NCBI GenBank assembly: GCA_903832475.1
Contig: CAILBQ010000132.1
Location: 1-16,628, forward strand
Length of the DNA: 16,628 nt
From: an uncultured Acidobacteriota bacterium
GTDB lineage: Bacteria; Acidobacteriota; Terriglobia; Terriglobales; Acidobacteriaceae
Direction: 5' to 3'
Shown: positions 14,406-16,628 of the stretch, piece after piece
Layout of the letters: the number at the start of each line of letters is the position of its first letter
Numbering within the stretch: the first letter of the stretch is position 1
Translations under genes and position numbers: made by a program
The notes under the pieces: model-generated
The model's input: the letters and a program-made list of their open reading frames with translations, nothing else
Databases searched by the model: none
Told to the model about the DNA's origin: nothing

Positions 14406-16628
14406 TGGTCTTCCCTTCCCTTTCCGACAGCAACGACTTCCGCTTCTTTTTCGGGCGGAGCAATGTGCGGAGTCTCGCCGCGCCCCGGCATGGCCGCTCG
14501 CGCGGAGTAAACTCTCCATTGCCGCTCGACATCATCCTGCGCCTCATGCAACAGCACCTTGGCGACATCCGGATGACTTCGCGCCAGCATGGTATAGCGC
14601 GCCTCACGGTAGGCATACTCCTTCAGCGGAATGCTCGGCGCCTTGGAATCCAGCTGGAATGGATTCTTTCCTGACTCGCGAAGCGCAGGGTTGTAACGCA
14701 TCAACGGCCAGTAACCCGATTGCACCGCCGCTTTCTGCTGATCCAATCCATGAATCAGGTCGTAGCCGTGAGCGATGCAGTGACTGTAGGCAAGGATGAT
14801 CGAAGGGCCGTTATGCGCCTCCGCTTCCTGGAAGGCTTTTACTGTCTGCGTATCGCTGCCGCCCAATGCCACGCGCGCCACATAGACTGAGCCATAGCTG
14901 ACAGCTTCCATGGCCAGGTCTTTCTTGCTGTTCGGCTTGCCGCCAGCAGCGAACTTCGCCACCGCGCCTCGCGGTGTTGACTTCGACATCTGGCCGCCGG
15001 TGTTCGAATAAACCTCGGTATCCAGCACCAGCACATTGATGTTCTGTCCCGACGCGAGAACGTGATCCAGGCCGCCAAAACCGATATCGTAAGCCCATCC
15101 ATCGCCGCCCACGATCCAAACGCTCTTGCGCACCAGAGAATCCGCAATCGCAGCCAGCCCAAGAATGTCAGACGCCGCGACTCCGGCACTTGCGGCTTCG
15201 AGCACGATCTTGATCTTCGCCACCCTATCGCGCTGTTGTTCAATGCCGGCTTCCGTCGACTGATCTGCACTCAGCGTGTCAGCCACGAGCTCTTCTCCCA
15301 GGATCGGGCTAAGCCTCTTCAACAGCTCTTCGGCATGCTGTTTCTGCTGATCCACGGCAAGCCGCATACCCAGGCCAAATTCCGCGTTGTCTTCAAATAG
15401 TGAATTCGACCATGTGGGGCCTCGCCCTTGCTTGTTGATCGTATAAGGCGTGGTCGGCAGGTTCCCTCCATAAATCGAGGAACACCCGGTAGCATTCGCA
15501 ATGTAAAGCCGGTCGCCAAACAACTGCGTCAAGAGCTTGATATACGGCGTCTCTCCGCAGCCGGCACATGCACCCGAGAACTCGAACAACGGATCAAGCA
15601 GCTGAATGTCTTTCACCTGGTTCGCATTCACCCGGCTCCGGTCGACACTGGGCAGCGATTCAAAGAACGCCCAATTCTTGTTCTCTTCACTCCTCAGCGG
15701 CGCCTGAAGTTCCATGTTGAGAGCTTTATGTTTGGCTTCGCTCTTGCTCTTCACCGGACACACTTCAACGCAGAGTTGGCAGCCGGTGCAGTCTTCAGGA
15801 GAAACCTGCAACGCGTAAAGATCCTGCTCCATCCCGCGCCACTTCGGTTTGGCTGTCTTGAACGTGGCTGGAGCACCCGATACAAGCGCGGTATCGAACA
15901 CCTTCGCGCGAATCACCGCATGCGGACACACCATCACGCACTTGCCGCATTGAATGCAAATCGCCTCATCCCACACCGGAATGTGCTGCGCGATGTTTCG
16001 CTTTTCCCACTGGGCCGTGCCCGTGGGGAACGTCCCGCCAGCCGCCAGCGCGCTCACCGGCAAGCTATCTCCGAAGCCCGCCGCAATCGTGCCCAGCACA
16101 TCGCGCACGAATGGCGGCGCACCTGCGGGGATTGCCGGGAGAATATCGAACGTCGCCGAAACCGTGCCCGGCACGTCGACCTTGTACAGATGCGCAAGTG
16201 CGGCGTCGACGGCATCGAAATTCTGCTGCACCACAGCATCACCACGCTTGCCGTAGGTCTTCTTGATCGCCTTCTTGATCTGCTGAATCGCTTCTTCCCT
16301 CGGCAGAACTCCGCTGATGGCAAAGAAGCAGGTCTGCATGATGGTGTTGATGCGATTCCCCATGCCCGCGGTCTGCGCCACAGTGTAGCCATCGATCACA
16401 TAAAACTGCAGCTTCCGGTCGATGATGGTCGCCTGGGTCTTGCGCGGCAGATGCGCCCAGATTTCGTCAGCCCCAAAGGGCGAATTCAGCAGGAACACCG
16501 CACCCGGTGCAGCCGCGGTCAACACATCCATCCGCTCCAGGAAGGAGAACTGGTGACACGCGATAAAATTTGCCTTCGTAATCAAATAGGTCGAAGTGAT
16601 GGGCTGCGGACCAAAGCGCAGATGCGAA
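14402..16628 (-). CDS. nifJ: Pyruvate:ferredoxin (flavodoxin) oxidoreductase, C-terminal part
   Basis: The frame stays open to the right edge; about 741 C-terminal residues of an enzyme usually near 1,180 are visible. It oxidises pyruvate with CoA to acetyl-CoA and CO2 and reduces ferredoxin or flavodoxin. Seen from the N-terminal side: the end of the CoA/gamma region (LRFGPQPITSTYL, then IACHQFSFLERMDVL); a two-cluster ferredoxin domain, CIQCGKCVMVCP (coded near 15958) and CTGCQLCVEVCP (near 15790); then the thiamine diphosphate domain with the third-cluster Cys pair GACAGCGE, ATGCSS, VGGDGWAYDIG and YSNTGGQMS, and YSHCIAHG supplying the likely last cluster ligand. The TTG at 16585 is an internal Leu, not the start. 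The last 25 residues or so are polar and unconserved. The stop overlaps the DHOD-like start by four bases. Its promoter and N-terminus are off the window. Confidence 0.95.
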   Translation of the reverse strand, partial: SHLRFGPQPITSTYLITKANFIACHQFSFLERMDVLTAAAPGAVFLLNSPFGADEIWAHLPRKTQATIIDRKLQFYVIDGYTVAQTAGMGNRINTIMQTCFFAISGVLPREEAIQQIKKAIKKTYGKRGDAVVQQNFDAVDAALAHLYKVDVPGTVSATFDILPAIPAGAPPFVRDVLGTIAAGFGDSLPVSALAAGGTFPTGTAQWEKRNIAQHIPVWDEAICIQCGKCVMVCPHAVIRAKVFDTALVSGAPATFKTAKPKWRGMEQDLYALQVSPEDCTGCQLCVEVCPVKSKSEAKHKALNMELQAPLRSEENKNWAFFESLPSVDRSRVNANQVKDIQLLDPLFEFSGACAGCGETPYIKLLTQLFGDRLYIANATGCSSIYGGNLPTTPYTINKQGRGPTWSNSLFEDNAEFGLGMRLAVDQQKQHAEELLKRLSPILGEELVADTLSADQSTEAGIEQQRDRVAKIKIVLEAASAGVAASDILGLAAIADSLVRKSVWIVGGDGWAYDIGFGGLDHVLASGQNINVLVLDTEVYSNTGGQMSKSTPRGAVAKFAAGGKPNSKKDLAMEAVSYGSVYVARVALGGSDTQTVKAFQEAEAHNGPSIILAYSHCIAHGYDLIHGLDQQKAAVQSGYWPLMRYNPALRESGKNPFQLDSKAPSIPLKEYAYREARYTMLARSHPDVAKVLLHEAQDDVERQWRVYSARAAMPGRGETPHIAPPEKEAEVVAVGKGREDQ

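Noticed and set aside
13406..14519. Longer DHOD-like protein starting inside nifJ at 14519
   Set aside because: The extra 38 residues overlap nifJ in another frame and are Arg/Ser/Cys-rich without similarity to the family; GTG 14405 has a good ribosome binding site and GTGA coupling.

Overview
The window is chromosomal DNA from a GC-rich Gram-negative bacterium. It most resembles an acidobacterium (Terriglobia/Acidobacteriaceae-like). This is inferred from the M56/BlaR1-type membrane peptidase, the HtrA protease and the style of a beta-barrel protein of unknown function; no rRNA or other marker gene is present. The genes are ordinary long-lived chromosomal genes. I see no insertion sequence, tRNA, integrase or CRISPR array.

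Layout. (1) 1-2626: the 3' part of an M56-family peptidase and a complete periplasmic HtrA/DegP-like serine protease, closed by a strong hairpin terminator. (2) 2646-3560, minus strand: a secreted outer-membrane beta-barrel protein of unknown function, divergent from adhE. (3) 3834-6482: a full-length bifunctional aldehyde/alcohol dehydrogenase AdhE, closed by a bidirectional terminator. (4) 6539-7568, minus strand: hypA-hypB, nickel insertion factors for [NiFe] hydrogenase. hypA begins at a TTG codon. (5) 7957-13276: a compact hoxE-hoxF-hoxU-hoxY-hoxH-hoxW operon encoding a group 3d type NAD(P)-linked bidirectional [NiFe] hydrogenase and its maturation endopeptidase. hoxY begins at a GTG codon. 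(6) 13392-16628, minus strand: the C-terminal two thirds of pyruvate:ferredoxin oxidoreductase (nifJ, running off the right edge), translationally coupled to a dihydroorotate-dehydrogenase-like flavoprotein and ended by a terminator at 13323-13355.

Together, regions 3-6 form a fermentative redox module. Pyruvate is split by NifJ to acetyl-CoA, CO2 and reduced ferredoxin. AdhE reduces acetyl-CoA to ethanol using NADH. The Hox hydrogenase disposes of NAD(P)H electrons as H2, or takes up H2. HypA, HypB and HoxW assemble its nickel site.

The most interesting signal outside the genes is a set of three matching palindromes of the form GTGA-N6-TCAC (3708-3721, 7643-7656, 7785-7798). They lie only in the two divergent promoter regions, upstream of adhE and between hypA and hoxE. 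Two of them sit at the same distance (30.5 bp, centre to first base) from a -10-like hexamer. This suggests that a CRP/FNR-superfamily regulator controls the whole fermentation module. A second point is the DHOD-like partner of NifJ, which by eye lacks the catalytic Cys/Ser of true dihydroorotate dehydrogenases. The hydrogenase itself is a known type, not a new system.
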